Assembly (NCBI RefSeq): GCF_016401385.1
Contig: NZ_JAEACF010000001.1
Coordinates: forward strand, 1,550,001-1,614,000
Reading direction: 5' to 3'
From: Fictibacillus halophilus
GTDB taxonomy: Bacteria > Bacillota > Bacilli > Bacillales > Fictibacillaceae
DNA length: 64,000 bases
Part shown: positions 25,480 to 34,775 of the stretch, piece after piece
How the letters are laid out: each line of letters opens with the position of its first letter
Numbering within the stretch: the first letter of the stretch is position 1
Position numbers and translations under genes: made by a program
Notes under the pieces: generated by a model
What the model was told of the DNA's origin: nothing
Seen by the model: the letters and a program-made list of their open reading frames with translations, nothing else
Databases searched by the model: none

Positions 25480-25818
25480 TTAGCTGAATAAAATATCAAT
25501 TCTTTCTTTATTAAAAAATACTCCTAATGAAAAAGTAATTATGATTATTAATAAGAAATAAAATCTTTTCAGATAAGTTTTCTTCCACAAATATAAGTTT
25601 GTAAGAACAACTATTGAGAAATAAATAATACTTGCAACTATTGTTATAAAGAGTATTGGAATGAATAGACCTTCTTCTAATGTAGGATCTAGTGTCCATC
25701 CGAGAGCTTCTGCAATGTACAGATAAAGTAACACAAATAAAACGAACATAAATTGAAATAGATATCCAAAGAGGAAATTTAAACAAATAGTTAAAAAAAT
25801 TTTTAAAATTTGATTCAC
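25480..25818 (-). CDS. small polytopic membrane protein, function unknown
   Basis: A 112-residue protein with three hydrophobic segments (about 5-38, 52-75, 84-102) and short basic loops. AT-rich codons. I recognise no family. AGGTG precedes the ATG region. It sits alone between alaR and a secreted protease. Confidence 0.6.
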   Translation of the reverse strand: MNQILKIFLTICLNFLFGYLFQFMFVLFVLLYLYIAEALGWTLDPTLEEGLFIPILFITIVASIIYFSIVVLTNLYLWKKTYLKRFYFLLIIIITFSLGVFFNKERIDILFS

Positions 25819-25929
25819 CTTCCTTGAGACTATTACTAAATTAACATATCTAATGCTGAATAAGTTATATAAAAAACTACAAACGGCACTTAAAACTTTC
25901 CTATTAACTTTTTTTAGTCTCTAAACAAA

Positions 25930-25962
25930 AAGAAAAAACGGAGCTTTTAAGATAGCTCCGTT
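25930..25962 (-). terminator. terminator of the subtilase gene
   Basis: Minus-strand AACGGAGCT pairs with AGCTCCGTT around an 8-base loop, followed by a long T-run. Confidence 0.9.
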
Positions 25963-25980
25963 TCTTCTAAATCTATTGTT

Positions 25981-27327
25981 TTATTTCAAAGCATTAACCG
26001 CATTGATTAAGCCAAATCCTGCTTCACCATCATAACCACTTTTGAATACATCGTCAGAAGAAGATTGGATAATGTGTTTGACTTGTGCTGGCGAAAGCTT
26101 GTCTTTACCGTGCTGTGCGATAATAACTCCTGCAAGACCAGCTGTTTTTGGAGCTGCCATTGATGTACCCGCTTTATAACCATACCCACCAGGAACTGTA
26201 GCTAAGCAGAGATACGTATTGTCACGACCTGCTCCAGTTGCAGGGTCATAGTTAGGACCGAGGTCGCCACCTGGTGCCATTACATCAATTTTCCCAACAC
26301 CATAGTTGGAGTAGAATGCTAGATTCTTAAGTTGTCCTCCTGCAGAAACTCTTATCATCGATTGGCTGCTTGGACTGCGGTGAGTTGCGCCATTATCATC
26401 TCCAGATAATTTTCCTGGAGAGCTAATGTCTAGTGCATTGTTTCCAGCAGATCCGACTACTGTAACACCTTTTTGAATTGCATATTGAATCGCTCTGTTA
26501 AACAACCTAACATCAGCTACCGTATCTTTTGTTGCATATTCTGGATTTTGGAACCAGTCATAGCCCCCAAGAGACATGTTTACTACATCAACATTATCAT
26601 CAGCTGCTGTCATTAATGCTTCAGCGATATGAGACGTTTCCGCTCCACCTGTTGGACCAAATACTCGGTAAGCGGCTACTTTTAAATCAGGGCCGACTCC
26701 CATTGTACGGCCTTTAGCTGCAATTGATCCTGCGACGTGTGTACCGTGTGAGTTCTGGTCCATCGCATCCGGATATCCTGGTACAAATGATTTACCGTAA
26801 GCGTAGTTATCTTTTAAATCAGGATGTGTATAATCGATTCCTGTATCAATAACTCCTACTACGATGTCATTTCCATCGACTGATTTCCCAGTGCCATTAG
26901 GGAGTTTCCAAGACGCTCCGTTGTTTGTCACTTGCTTTATGTCCCATTGTAAGCTGTTGTACAAATCTGCAGACGAACCAGCGTCGGTTACCAATGCCTC
27001 AGCTTCAATTGCTGTAGTATTCGGCTGCACGATGTTTTGAATCCCTGCATCTAATACGGTACTCGATTTTTTAATCTGAGATAGGAAGTTTGGATTAGTA
27101 GAAACGACCTCAACCGCACCTAGCTTGTCCAATCTTGCTTCAATTTGACCGCCAGCTTTGGAAATTTCAGTACCGAAACCTGTTGGCAACTTCGCTTGGT
27201 CTTTAAAAATTACTATGTATTTCTTTTCTTGACCAACTTCGGCTTTAGCATAGAACGGGCTGCCACTTAACACGACAGAAGCACCAAGTGTTAATGCAAG
27301 AGCACTCGCCATAAATTTACTTTTCAT
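25981..27327 (-). CDS. secreted subtilisin-family (S8) serine protease
   Basis: A 448-residue preproprotease. Residues 1-30 are a signal peptide ending in YAKA. An I9-type propeptide (KKYIVIFKDQAKLPTGF) covers about 31-110. The catalytic domain has Asp161 (VIDTGIDYTHPD), His194 (NSHGTHVAG), the oxyanion Asn in SAGNN and Ser389 (AGTSMAAP). It is longer than subtilisin and has an inserted loop before the serine, closer to subtilases with an internal calcium-binding region. It probably degrades extracellular protein. The ATG at 27327 is 10 bases from GAGAGG. Confidence 0.92.
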   Translation of the reverse strand: MKSKFMASALALTLGASVVLSGSPFYAKAEVGQEKKYIVIFKDQAKLPTGFGTEISKAGGQIEARLDKLGAVEVVSTNPNFLSQIKKSSTVLDAGIQNIVQPNTTAIEAEALVTDAGSSADLYNSLQWDIKQVTNNGASWKLPNGTGKSVDGNDIVVGVIDTGIDYTHPDLKDNYAYGKSFVPGYPDAMDQNSHGTHVAGSIAAKGRTMGVGPDLKVAAYRVFGPTGGAETSHIAEALMTAADDNVDVVNMSLGGYDWFQNPEYATKDTVADVRLFNRAIQYAIQKGVTVVGSAGNNALDISSPGKLSGDDNGATHRSPSSQSMIRVSAGGQLKNLAFYSNYGVGKIDVMAPGGDLGPNYDPATGAGRDNTYLCLATVPGGYGYKAGTSMAAPKTAGLAGVIIAQHGKDKLSPAQVKHIIQSSSDDVFKSGYDGEAGFGLINAVNALK

Positions 27328-27336
27328 GAAGATCAT

Positions 27337-27627
27337 TCCTCTCTTATATTCTATATTTGATTATAATTATTTTTAATATATTTACAATTCATTTTCAGAA
27401 TATTATTTATATTTAGTTAACTTTAATTCTTAATACCTGCAACCAAAGTCCCGTTATAGTGAAAAAAGTAAATTATTTACAAGCGAAATTAAAAAACCTC
27501 CTCAGCCTAGGAGAATATTAAAAAGGTTGGTCGTGAAACATTTCTGTTTTTTACTAAGGTGTACTCGGAATATAAAACTAGTGATTGGTTTTACTTTTCA
27601 TCCCCATGACTTTTCATGTGAATCATA
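27337..27627. other. upstream region of the subtilase gene, no gene seen
   Basis: About 290 AT-rich bases holding the protease promoter region. I see no open frame with a ribosome binding site. A short hairpin around CCTCCTCAGCCTAGGAG near 27497 is not followed by a T-run. Confidence 0.45.
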
Positions 27628-27668
27628 CAAAATAAAAAGTAACCACCTTGCGTAAAGGTAGGTTACTT
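27628..27668 (-). terminator. terminator of the MBL-fold gene
   Basis: Minus-strand AAGTAACCTACCTT pairs with AAGGTGGTTACTT (one mismatch) around TACGC, followed by TTTTT. Nearly the same stem is used at 41135-41194. Confidence 0.85.
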
Positions 27669-27716
27669 ATATATATTCCACTCTTCTTGGTGTAACTGCT
27701 GAACTCTGCAATTGAA

Positions 27717-28541
27717 TTATGTATGAAACAACTCCCCATTTAGTGCGTCAACATATCTTTTTGCTGATCGTTGTACCGCTTCTGCAGCATTTTCTTTGAT
27801 CACACGATTAAAAGCATCATAGATACGAGTATATGTTAAATCTTCCATTCGATGAGCTATCCTCTCAACGGTACCACTTGGTAAAGGAATAAAGTTAGGA
27901 TAACTGTACATGAAACTGACCCATTCTCGGTCTGCTACAATACGGATAATATCTCCACAAAGAAGAACACCTTGTTTGTTGTTCCCCTCTACCCATTCAA
28001 TGATAGTACCTCCCTTAAAATGACCACCTATTCTCTGAAGGTTGATCCCCTCACTTAGTTCAAGGGAGTCTCCCGACCAGAAGACGATCTTGTCACTCGT
28101 TCTTGTTACCCATTTCTTATCATCTTCATGAATATAAAGAGTGGCATCAAACGTTTCTGCCCATTCCACTTGAGTCGAATAATAATGAGGATGTGATAAC
28201 GCGATCGCATCGATACCACCCAACTGTTGTATCGCTTCAATTGTTTCTTCATCTATGTAAGTTACACAATCCCATAACACGTTATATCCGTTACCCTTCA
28301 CAAGATACGCCGTTTGGCCAATTCCGAAACCGGGGTTCGTTTGAACACGATATAGATTTTCTTCTTCAACACTAACTTCAGTTTTATAAATCCCACTCTC
28401 AACCATCGCTTCTAATGTCGTCCAAGATTGTCCTTTTGAACTTACATACTGTCTTTCTTCATTACAAATAGTACATGCAGCAGGTTCATTTACAGAACTC
28501 TCATATTGAACCCCGCACGTCTCACAAATATAGTTGTGCAT
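27717..28541 (-). CDS. metallo-beta-lactamase-fold protein with N-terminal zinc ribbon
   Basis: A 274-residue protein. The first 25 residues hold two CxxC pairs (CETC and CTIC), a rubredoxin/zinc-ribbon-like knuckle. An MBL-fold domain follows: GQTAYLVKGNGYNVLWDCV, ALSHPHYYST (the HxHxDH motif reduced to HPHYYS), GGHFKGGTIIE and LLCGDIIR. The altered metal motif means the hydrolase may bind one metal or be inactive. The ATG at 28541 follows AAGGGGG. Soluble, monocistronic. Confidence 0.75.
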   Translation of the reverse strand: MHNYICETCGVQYESSVNEPAACTICNEERQYVSSKGQSWTTLEAMVESGIYKTEVSVEEENLYRVQTNPGFGIGQTAYLVKGNGYNVLWDCVTYIDEETIEAIQQLGGIDAIALSHPHYYSTQVEWAETFDATLYIHEDDKKWVTRTSDKIVFWSGDSLELSEGINLQRIGGHFKGGTIIEWVEGNNKQGVLLCGDIIRIVADREWVSFMYSYPNFIPLPSGTVERIAHRMEDLTYTRIYDAFNRVIKENAAEAVQRSAKRYVDALNGELFHT

Positions 28542-28583
28542 AATAATTCCCCCTTCTGTCTCTCTAATTCCAATTATAATCAC

Positions 28584-29172
28584 ATAAGGGAATTTGTAGA
28601 AATTTTATGCTTTTATTTTTAGAATCATCTATAAATCTATTAAAAGCCAACATGAACATATATGTTAACAAAGTCATTGTTGTACATTCTATTAGAACAA
28701 ACCTCAACTCAAACTAGATTCATTGTTCATATCCAGTCAAAATGATTCCATTTTTTACTATCGTGGTCAAGATTAGATGTGGAAACACCTTAAGTAATTT
28801 CTCATATAAGTAAAAAAATATGAAGTTGGTCCAATAGTAGATGTAATTTTATTCTACAGGTACCCAGATCTCCATCTCGTAGTCATCACACTTTTCTTTA
28901 CCTTTATAAATAGAAGGTTTGTTCAATAAATTCAACTAATTAGTTCTTTTTTCCTTTTTTGAATAGATTTATCTATTTGTAGATTAATTTGAATCTACAA
29001 GTAGATTGTTGCATTGAATCAGCCTTAAGAACCATATTAAAAACCTTTAAATTCTTAAAGTACAGGTTTTTATTACATTGGTTTGATTACATAATATGTC
29101 CATTGTTGGTATATTGGTAAACATAGCTTTTTATTTGAGAGAAAATACTTAATAGAAAGAGGTTGAATTTTA
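28584..29172. other. gene-free interval upstream of the beta-lactamase gene
   Basis: About 590 AT-rich bases. I see no supported open frame, no BlaI-type operator dyad I can recognise, and no adjacent blaR1/blaI genes, so expression of the beta-lactamase is probably constitutive or controlled elsewhere. Confidence 0.5.
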
Positions 29173-30105
29173 ATGAAATCGTTGAGCAACATGTTTAGTT
29201 CATCTGCTTTTAGAAAAATTGTGCCTGTATTATTTCTTTCATGTGTACCTCTTGTATGTTTATCAAACAGTATTGTTGATGCTAAAGTAACAAGACCCAA
29301 AGAACTGGGAACTGCAAATAATCATGCTTTTGCAAAGCTTGAAGAAAAATATGATGCTATTCTCGGAGTCTATGCTTTGGATACTGGTACCAACCAAACA
29401 GTAACCTATCATCCAGATGAGCGTTTTGCTTATGCATCTACTCATAAGGCTCTAGCTGTAGGAGCACTTTTACAACAGAAATCAATAGAAGACCTTAATC
29501 AAATAATTACCTATACACATGAGGATCTTGTTACTTATAGTCCGATTACAGAAAAGTATGTTGATACGGGGATGACTCTTAAAGAGCTTTCGGATGCTTC
29601 TATTAGATACAGTGACAATACTGCTGGAAACCTTATTCTTAAACAAATAGGAGGACCGACTGGATTTAAGAAAGCACTGGAGGAAATGGGTGATAGTGTT
29701 ACCAATCCTGAGCGATATGAGCCAGATTTAAATGAAGTTAATCCGGGTGAAACTCATGATACAAGTACACCAAGAGCACTTGCTACTAGTCTTCAAGCCT
29801 TTACACTGGGAGATATACTCCCAACTGAAAAACGCGAACTATTAATCGATTGGATGAAGAGAAATACTACTGGCGATGCCTTAATTCGTGCTGGAGTTCC
29901 GAAAGGATGGGAAGTAGCTGATAAGACTGGAGCAGGATCATATGGTACGCGAAATGACATTGCAATCATTTGGCCACCAAAAGGAGACCCTATTGTTCTT
30001 GCTGTACTTTCCACTCGTGATCAAAAAGATGCTGATTATAACGACAAGCTTATTGCTGAAGCAACAAAAGAAGTAATTAAGGTCCTCAAAGTCAAAAATA
30101 AATAA
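29173..30105 (+). CDS. bla: class A beta-lactamase (penicillinase)
   Basis: A 310-residue exported serine beta-lactamase. A hydrophobic signal with a possible lipobox-like LSC spans about 15-38. All class A motifs are present: Ser89-Thr-His-Lys92 (S70xxK), Ser147-Asp-Asn149 (SDN), Glu183 in RYEPDLNEVNPG (Glu166, omega loop) and Lys251-Thr-Gly253 (KTG). It hydrolyses penicillins outside the membrane. It most resembles the B. cereus-group and B. licheniformis penicillinases. AAAGAGG precedes the ATG. There is no blaR1/blaI next to it. The flanking DNA shows a partial duplication, see 30232-30300. Confidence 0.95.
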   Translation: MKSLSNMFSSSAFRKIVPVLFLSCVPLVCLSNSIVDAKVTRPKELGTANNHAFAKLEEKYDAILGVYALDTGTNQTVTYHPDERFAYASTHKALAVGALLQQKSIEDLNQIITYTHEDLVTYSPITEKYVDTGMTLKELSDASIRYSDNTAGNLILKQIGGPTGFKKALEEMGDSVTNPERYEPDLNEVNPGETHDTSTPRALATSLQAFTLGDILPTEKRELLIDWMKRNTTGDALIRAGVPKGWEVADKTGAGSYGTRNDIAIIWPPKGDPIVLAVLSTRDQKDADYNDKLIAEATKEVIKVLKVKNK

Positions 30106-30191
30106 AATATCATTAGTTTTGATCTTCATACTTTTTATTGCTAACAAGAATGAAAGGATCATACTTTGCGTACATTCGCACACAAAAAAGA

Positions 30192-30231
30192 AAAACCATA
30201 GGGAGAATTTAATCTTCCTATGGTTTTATTC
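30192..30231 (+). terminator. terminator after beta-lactamase
   Basis: AAAACCATAGG pairs with CCTATGGTTTT around a 14-base loop and works in both directions. The stem and loop closely match the terminator at 32020-32055. Confidence 0.85.
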
Positions 30232-30300
30232 TTATTATTTACCTGTTTGTTTATGCTTCTTTTTCTCTATCTAAGAACAAACTTCAAACGTTTTTTTCTG
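30232..30300 (-). pseudogene. decayed 3' end of a small lysine-rich protein gene
   Basis: On the minus strand the last codons before the TAA at 30235-30237 read EKKKHKQTGK, matching the tail KKKQNKTDK of the intact 49-codon gene at 32064-32213. Upstream of these codons the frame is interrupted by a TAG. Together with the shared terminator this looks like a truncated duplicate. Confidence 0.55.
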
Positions 30301-30392
30301 CATGATCCATCTGTTTCAATAGAATTGACAGCCCTTCTATGTACAATAAGGTTCTATCCTTCGGAGTCTATTATGTTAGTACAAATAAAGTT

Positions 30393-30848
30393 TTATAATA
30401 GTTCTTTATTCTTCTGATAAGATCGCTTTAATGAAATATAAGTGGATAGAAACTTTACTACACTAACACTTATTAACAATCCCCATATTTCTACCCATTT
30501 GTTTAGACTCGTCGGTACACCAATAAATAATAGATAGATTGTTAGAAAGATAACAATAAAACCAATCGTTTTCATGATTGTCGCTTTTAACTCTTTTTTG
30601 TAGGCTCTTTCAGTTGATATATCTGTATATTCAATACCAGATACAATATATCTGCCTGAGACATAAAAAAGGAAGATACCAATAGCTATCAGTAAGATGG
30701 TTTGTGCATCTAAATGTACAGACTTGCTGCCGATCAGCATAACAATAAGGGAAAGAAAAAGAAGGATTGCACCCTCTGAGAGAAAATATAACATCTTTTT
30801 TTCTTTGTATTCATCATCCGGTAACAAAAAGGATATCCAAGATTTCAT
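30393..30848 (-). CDS. four-helix membrane protein paired with XRE regulator
   Basis: A 151-residue membrane protein with four hydrophobic segments (about 20-42, 48-68, 90-110, 118-138) and a soluble, charged N-terminus. It resembles the DUF3278-type proteins that accompany small XRE regulators in Bacillales and lactic acid bacteria. Its ATG overlaps the regulator stop as ATGA, and GGGAGG lies within the regulator gene 10 bases upstream. Function is unknown; such pairs may sense envelope stress or counter peptide antibiotics. Confidence 0.65.
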   Translation of the reverse strand: MKSWISFLLPDDEYKEKKMLYFLSEGAILLFLSLIVMLIGSKSVHLDAQTILLIAIGIFLFYVSGRYIVSGIEYTDISTERAYKKELKATIMKTIGFIVIFLTIYLLFIGVPTSLNKWVEIWGLLISVSVVKFLSTYISLKRSYQKNKELL

Positions 30849-31045
30849 TTCGCATCTACCTCCCAAAATAATTCATCCAACGTTTTCTGAAGTTCTTTAG
30901 CTATTGCAATACACAACTGAAGACTAGGATTAAATTCGCCCTTTTCTATAAGACCGATCGTTTGTCTAGTCACACCAACTTTTCTTGCTAATTGTTCCTG
31001 AGTGATGGAGGCATTAATTCTAGTAATTTTCACGTTATTCTTCAT
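30845..31045 (-). CDS. small XRE-family DNA-binding protein
   Basis: A 66-residue stand-alone helix-turn-helix: ITQEQLARKVGVTRQTIGLIEKGEFNPSLQLCIAIAKEL is the classic YozG/Cro-type domain, with a short C-terminal LDELFWE tail. It is coupled to the membrane protein downstream. A second pair of the same layout is at 48077-48656. Confidence 0.9.
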   Translation of the reverse strand: MKNNVKITRINASITQEQLARKVGVTRQTIGLIEKGEFNPSLQLCIAIAKELQKTLDELFWEVDAK

Positions 31046-31256
31046 TTCTCACTCCACCTGCATGTTAGATATAGTTTACATATGCAATTTATATATTACA
31101 TAGCATATAAACGAAAGTCAAATTTTACATCAATTAAACAAATTTACCTGATACTTAATTAAGATTATTCTTAAAAACAGCTTTCCCATGAACGCCTGTA
31201 GAAACGTTGTAGTCTCAAAAAATATTTTTCCTACGGGTTTGATGAATGAACACAAA

Positions 31257-31281
31257 CATCCTCACCTTAACTATGAGGATG
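31257..31281. repeat. short inverted repeat CATCCTCA/TGAGGATG
   Basis: An 8-bp perfect inverted repeat with a 9-base spacer, four bases before the much larger palindrome at 31285-31338. No T-run. Confidence 0.65.
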
Positions 31282-31284
31282 CCA

Positions 31285-31338
31285 GAACGCAGATAAACCC
31301 CATTTTAACCAAAGTTAAAATGAGGTTTATCTGCGTTC
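31285..31338. repeat. 25-bp near-perfect inverted repeat with 4-base loop
   Basis: The arm 31285-31309 is the reverse complement of 31314-31338 except at one position, with a CAAA loop. Both arms begin or end with GAACGCAGATAAACC. It lies downstream of the arr stop but has no T-run, so it is not a usual terminator; it may be a mobile-element remnant, a strong RNA hairpin or a protein-binding palindrome. Confidence 0.8.
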
Positions 31339-31393
31339 AAGTTTAACTATCTATAAATTGCTGTGTTAACTAATAAATTAGTGTAGTTTATGA

Positions 31394-31810
31394 TTAATCG
31401 TATATTACGTTCTTTCCTTGTTCGGTCAAGGCTTTCAAATGAGTAAGCATTTGATGGATTTCTTGATCTGAATGCCTTTCCCATGATTTTAATTCTGCTA
31501 TAATTTTCAAAGGCGATTTCGATCTATACGACCGTGTTGGGTTTCCAGGGAATTTTTTATCCGTTAAGTTCGGATCGTTTTCAAATTCACCTAAGGGTTC
31601 TACGATGTAAATTCTCTCTTTTGATTGAGATCTTGCTAATTCAGCACCCCATTTAGCAGCATCTAATGTAGCGGTGAAATAGATATAGTTAGATTTTTTG
31701 TCTTGGTAATTTGATAAGTATTGCGGTTCTAACAGATCTCCAATTTTCAGTTCTGATTTAGTACCATGAAAGAAAGGACCTTTATCTAAGACTTCTTGTT
31801 TATCATTCAT
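31394..31810 (-). CDS. arr: rifampin ADP-ribosyltransferase (Arr)
   Basis: A 138-residue enzyme matching the Arr family over its whole length: GPFFHGTKSELKIGDLLEP at the start, YIYFTATLDAAKWGAELA in the middle, then RIYIVEPLGEFENDPN and KKFPGNPTRSYRS. Arr transfers ADP-ribose from NAD to the C23 hydroxyl of rifamycins and inactivates them. His16 and the tyrosine/aspartate elements of the NAD site are kept. Cytosolic. It is monocistronic, 1.3 kb from the beta-lactamase gene's 3' end. Confidence 0.95.
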   Translation of the reverse strand: MNDKQEVLDKGPFFHGTKSELKIGDLLEPQYLSNYQDKKSNYIYFTATLDAAKWGAELARSQSKERIYIVEPLGEFENDPNLTDKKFPGNPTRSYRSKSPLKIIAELKSWERHSDQEIHQMLTHLKALTEQGKNVIYD

Positions 31811-32019
31811 CCTTAGACACCTCTAACTTTTTAAGATTTGTTTACAACAGTATATGAGTAAAACCCTAGAAAGACTAGTCTATTAATTATCTAGCATTCG
31901 AAGTATAATTAAAGTAGAAAGAATGATTTTTCATTTTTAGATGCTGATATAGTTCTTATTAGAGTATCATCTTTGCGCCCCTTCTCAGAGAAATGCACAC
32001 GATTTTGAAAATAAATAAG

Positions 32020-32055
32020 AAAAAACATAGGAAGCATTTAATCTCCCTATGTTTT
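32020..32055 (-). terminator. terminator of the 49-residue gene
   Basis: AAAACATAGG pairs with CCTATGTTTT around a 14-base loop; on the minus strand it ends in TTTTTTC. Near-copy of the hairpin at 30192-30231. Confidence 0.8.
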
Positions 32056-32063
32056 CGTTCATA

Positions 32064-32213
32064 CTATTTATCTGTTTTGTTTTGCTTCTTTTTCAAAAAA
32101 TCCGCACGTAGTTTTTCAAGATGCTTCTTTTTATCAAATCTGGCAGGCGTCTGTTTTTCATGAAACTTTGTCACAGCTACCTGACCTTTGTTATCCAATT
32201 GATATTTCCCCAC
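32064..32213 (-). CDS. 49-residue lysine-rich protein, function unknown
   Basis: Starts at GTG with AGGTG 6 bases upstream. Sequence features: a short strand-like start (GKYQLDNKGQVAVTKFHEK), then a very basic helix (RFDKKKHLEKLRADFLKKK). It could bind nucleic acid. I recognise no family. A truncated copy of its 3' end and terminator lies next to the beta-lactamase gene. Confidence 0.6.
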   Translation of the reverse strand: MGKYQLDNKGQVAVTKFHEKQTPARFDKKKHLEKLRADFLKKKQNKTDK

Positions 32214-32505
32214 TATGTTCACCTACTTTTCTTATCTTCGATGAGAATCTATTCGACAAGTATAATATAACTTAAATAAGCCTTATATGATAAGAAGATA
32301 ATAGTACACGGTTACTTTTCCGTAACAACGCGTTTATATTTACTCATATTTTAATTGTTTAATAATATTTAATAAATTTTATCCAACATATTTGTCCTTA
32401 TTTTTATCGTAAAAGAGAAGTTCTTTCTGAAGAAATCCACACGGTAAATTAAATGAATTTATTCATAATTTAAATGCTATAAATTTAGCAACTTCAATGC
32501 TTGAA
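32214..32505. other. gene-free interval
   Basis: About 290 AT-rich bases between two minus-strand genes. I see no supported gene or structured element beyond the presumed promoter of the small lysine-rich gene. Confidence 0.45.
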
Positions 32506-33252
<747 letters not shown>

Positions 33253-33559
33253 CTACCTCATTTTCTTTAATAATCCATAAACATATATGTGTTAACTGTA
33301 CCCTTATTTTCACGTAAAATGATATCAATGTATACTAATTGGCACTACATCTCAGCTGAATTTTTTCTTCGTTGTTTATTTCACTTTCCTTGTCCTATTC
33401 TGTCATATGCTTCTGTAAACTGTAAACAATGGAAGCACTGATTTAAAACTGTAAATTAATTTTCTATTGTTTTTATTTTGTTTCACAAATGTAAATTGTA
33501 AACTCCCCATCTATTAAAGAATCACGTTCTATTCCAACTATGGAAATTCAATAGTTGTT

Positions 33560-33948
33560 GCTGCCCTGGTCCTGGTTGAGACAACGGTGCGCTCTATGAT
33601 AGTTGTACCGGCAATATCCTTAAGGAAACGATTTGAACAAACGTGATTTTTGTATCGAACGGTATCCACATGGCCGACTTATCTTGTACCAAATCTGACG
33701 AGTAACTTAAAAGGTTATGCGTTGTTACACGGTACGAGTATGGCACCAGCCTAAGTAGCGGGAGTCGCAGCAGTTATAAAGGCAGAACACCCTGAGTTCT
33801 CTCCTGCTTAAGTACAAGCTCACTCAAACAAACAGCTGTAGATTTAGGTAAGAAGGGAAAAGACTCTCTTTTCGAAACTGGAGAAGCTAATATATATAAC
33901 GCGACAATGCTTACTGAAGATATAACTAATAAAAATGAGACACACTAA
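33560..33948 (+). pseudogene. remnant of a subtilisin-family protease (C-terminal part)
   Basis: Translated in two frames, this stretch reads as the C-terminal part of an S8 protease. LHGTSMAPA (the Ser motif), VAGVAAVIKAEHPEFSPA and, after a frameshift, DLGKKGKDSLFETGEANIYNA up to a stop at 33946-33948 are clear. In-frame stops follow MAPA, FSPA and NKQL. The Asp and His motifs are lost upstream. It is a dead fragment, possibly left by loss of a third subtilase gene. Confidence 0.85.
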
Positions 33949-33956
33949 AAGTTTAA

Positions 33957-33990
33957 AAAGACCAGATCAGTATATGATCTGGTCTTTAGT
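33957..33990 (+). terminator. terminator left behind the dead subtilase gene
   Basis: AAAGACCAGATCA pairs perfectly with TGATCTGGTCTTT around a 5-base loop, just after the pseudogene stop. Confidence 0.85.
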
Positions 33991-34265
33991 CTTTATCCTA
34001 AGTTGACGAACAATCAGCAAACTTTTATGGATAATCTATAAAAAGGGATACGATACCTTAATTTTAATAGAGCGAATGCTCTTTTTCGCTAAATTCGATG
34101 CAAATTACTTTTATTTACTAATATGAATCAACTTTGTAACTGTGTTAAATTATAGTTTCTCCAAGTATTTTATTAATATATAATCTGTAAGTGAAAACAG
34201 TGAATTCGGGATATAAATAACGAGTTTTTATGGAAGCAAAAAAGTCTATCTTACTTGCCTCACAT

Positions 34266-34365
34266 TTATAAGTCCTCAAATGAATTTATAAGTCTTCAAA
34301 AAATTTTATAAGTCTTCACCAAAGTTAATAAGTCCTCAAAAATATTTATAAGTCTTCACCATATT
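34266..34365. repeat. five tandem copies of a 20-bp unit
   Basis: Five head-to-tail units of exactly 20 bp start at 34266, 34286, 34306, 34326 and 34346. The core TTATAAGTC(C/T)TCA is kept (unit 4 begins TAATA), and the last 7 bases are A/T-rich and variable. A further TTATAAGTC core lies at 34396-34404. No gene overlaps it; nearest genes are the dead subtilase to the left and the end of a minus-strand operon to the right. Confidence 0.9.
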
Positions 34366-34479
34366 AATATACATCAATCTTCTTGTTACCCCATGTTATA
34401 AGTCAATAATACTCCCGTCAAAAGTCTTACATTTCAATAATGCTAGGCTAGTAAAGTCAATTTTCCTTTATTCGTTATC

Positions 34480-34749
34480 TTACTTAGGAGTTAAAATCTT
34501 TAAAATCCAACTAGACTTTTTTAATACTTTTAAGACCGCAGGAATAATGAAGATGATCATTAGATACTTAATATACGGCTGAATTATCTGTTGAATATAT
34601 ACTAAATCTCTAAGAGAATCACTCATTGAATGCCCTCTCAACAGAGAGTATAGAATATATCCTCCTCCAAAAAACAACCCTATTACAAGTGGAATTATTA
34701 AAACTGTTCCTAGTAGAAATAATAGCTTTTTCCCAATCTTAAAGAGCAT
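34480..34749 (-). CDS. 89-residue membrane protein at end of GT-TetR-MFS operon
   Basis: Two long hydrophobic segments (about 8-36 and 58-80) with a short polar loop and a basic C-terminus. Family not recognised. The ATG at 34749 has AAGGTG 9 bases upstream. It follows the MFS gene by 26 bases on the same strand and is probably the last gene of that operon. Confidence 0.6.
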   Translation of the reverse strand: MLFKIGKKLLFLLGTVLIIPLVIGLFFGGGYILYSLLRGHSMSDSLRDLVYIQQIIQPYIKYLMIIFIIPAVLKVLKKSSWILKILTPK

Positions 34750-34775
34750 AAACGTACACACCTTGCCATTTTTAT

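Noticed and set aside
34266..34365. CRISPR array
   Set aside because: Units are directly contiguous 20-mers with no unique 30-40-bp spacers and no cas genes nearby.
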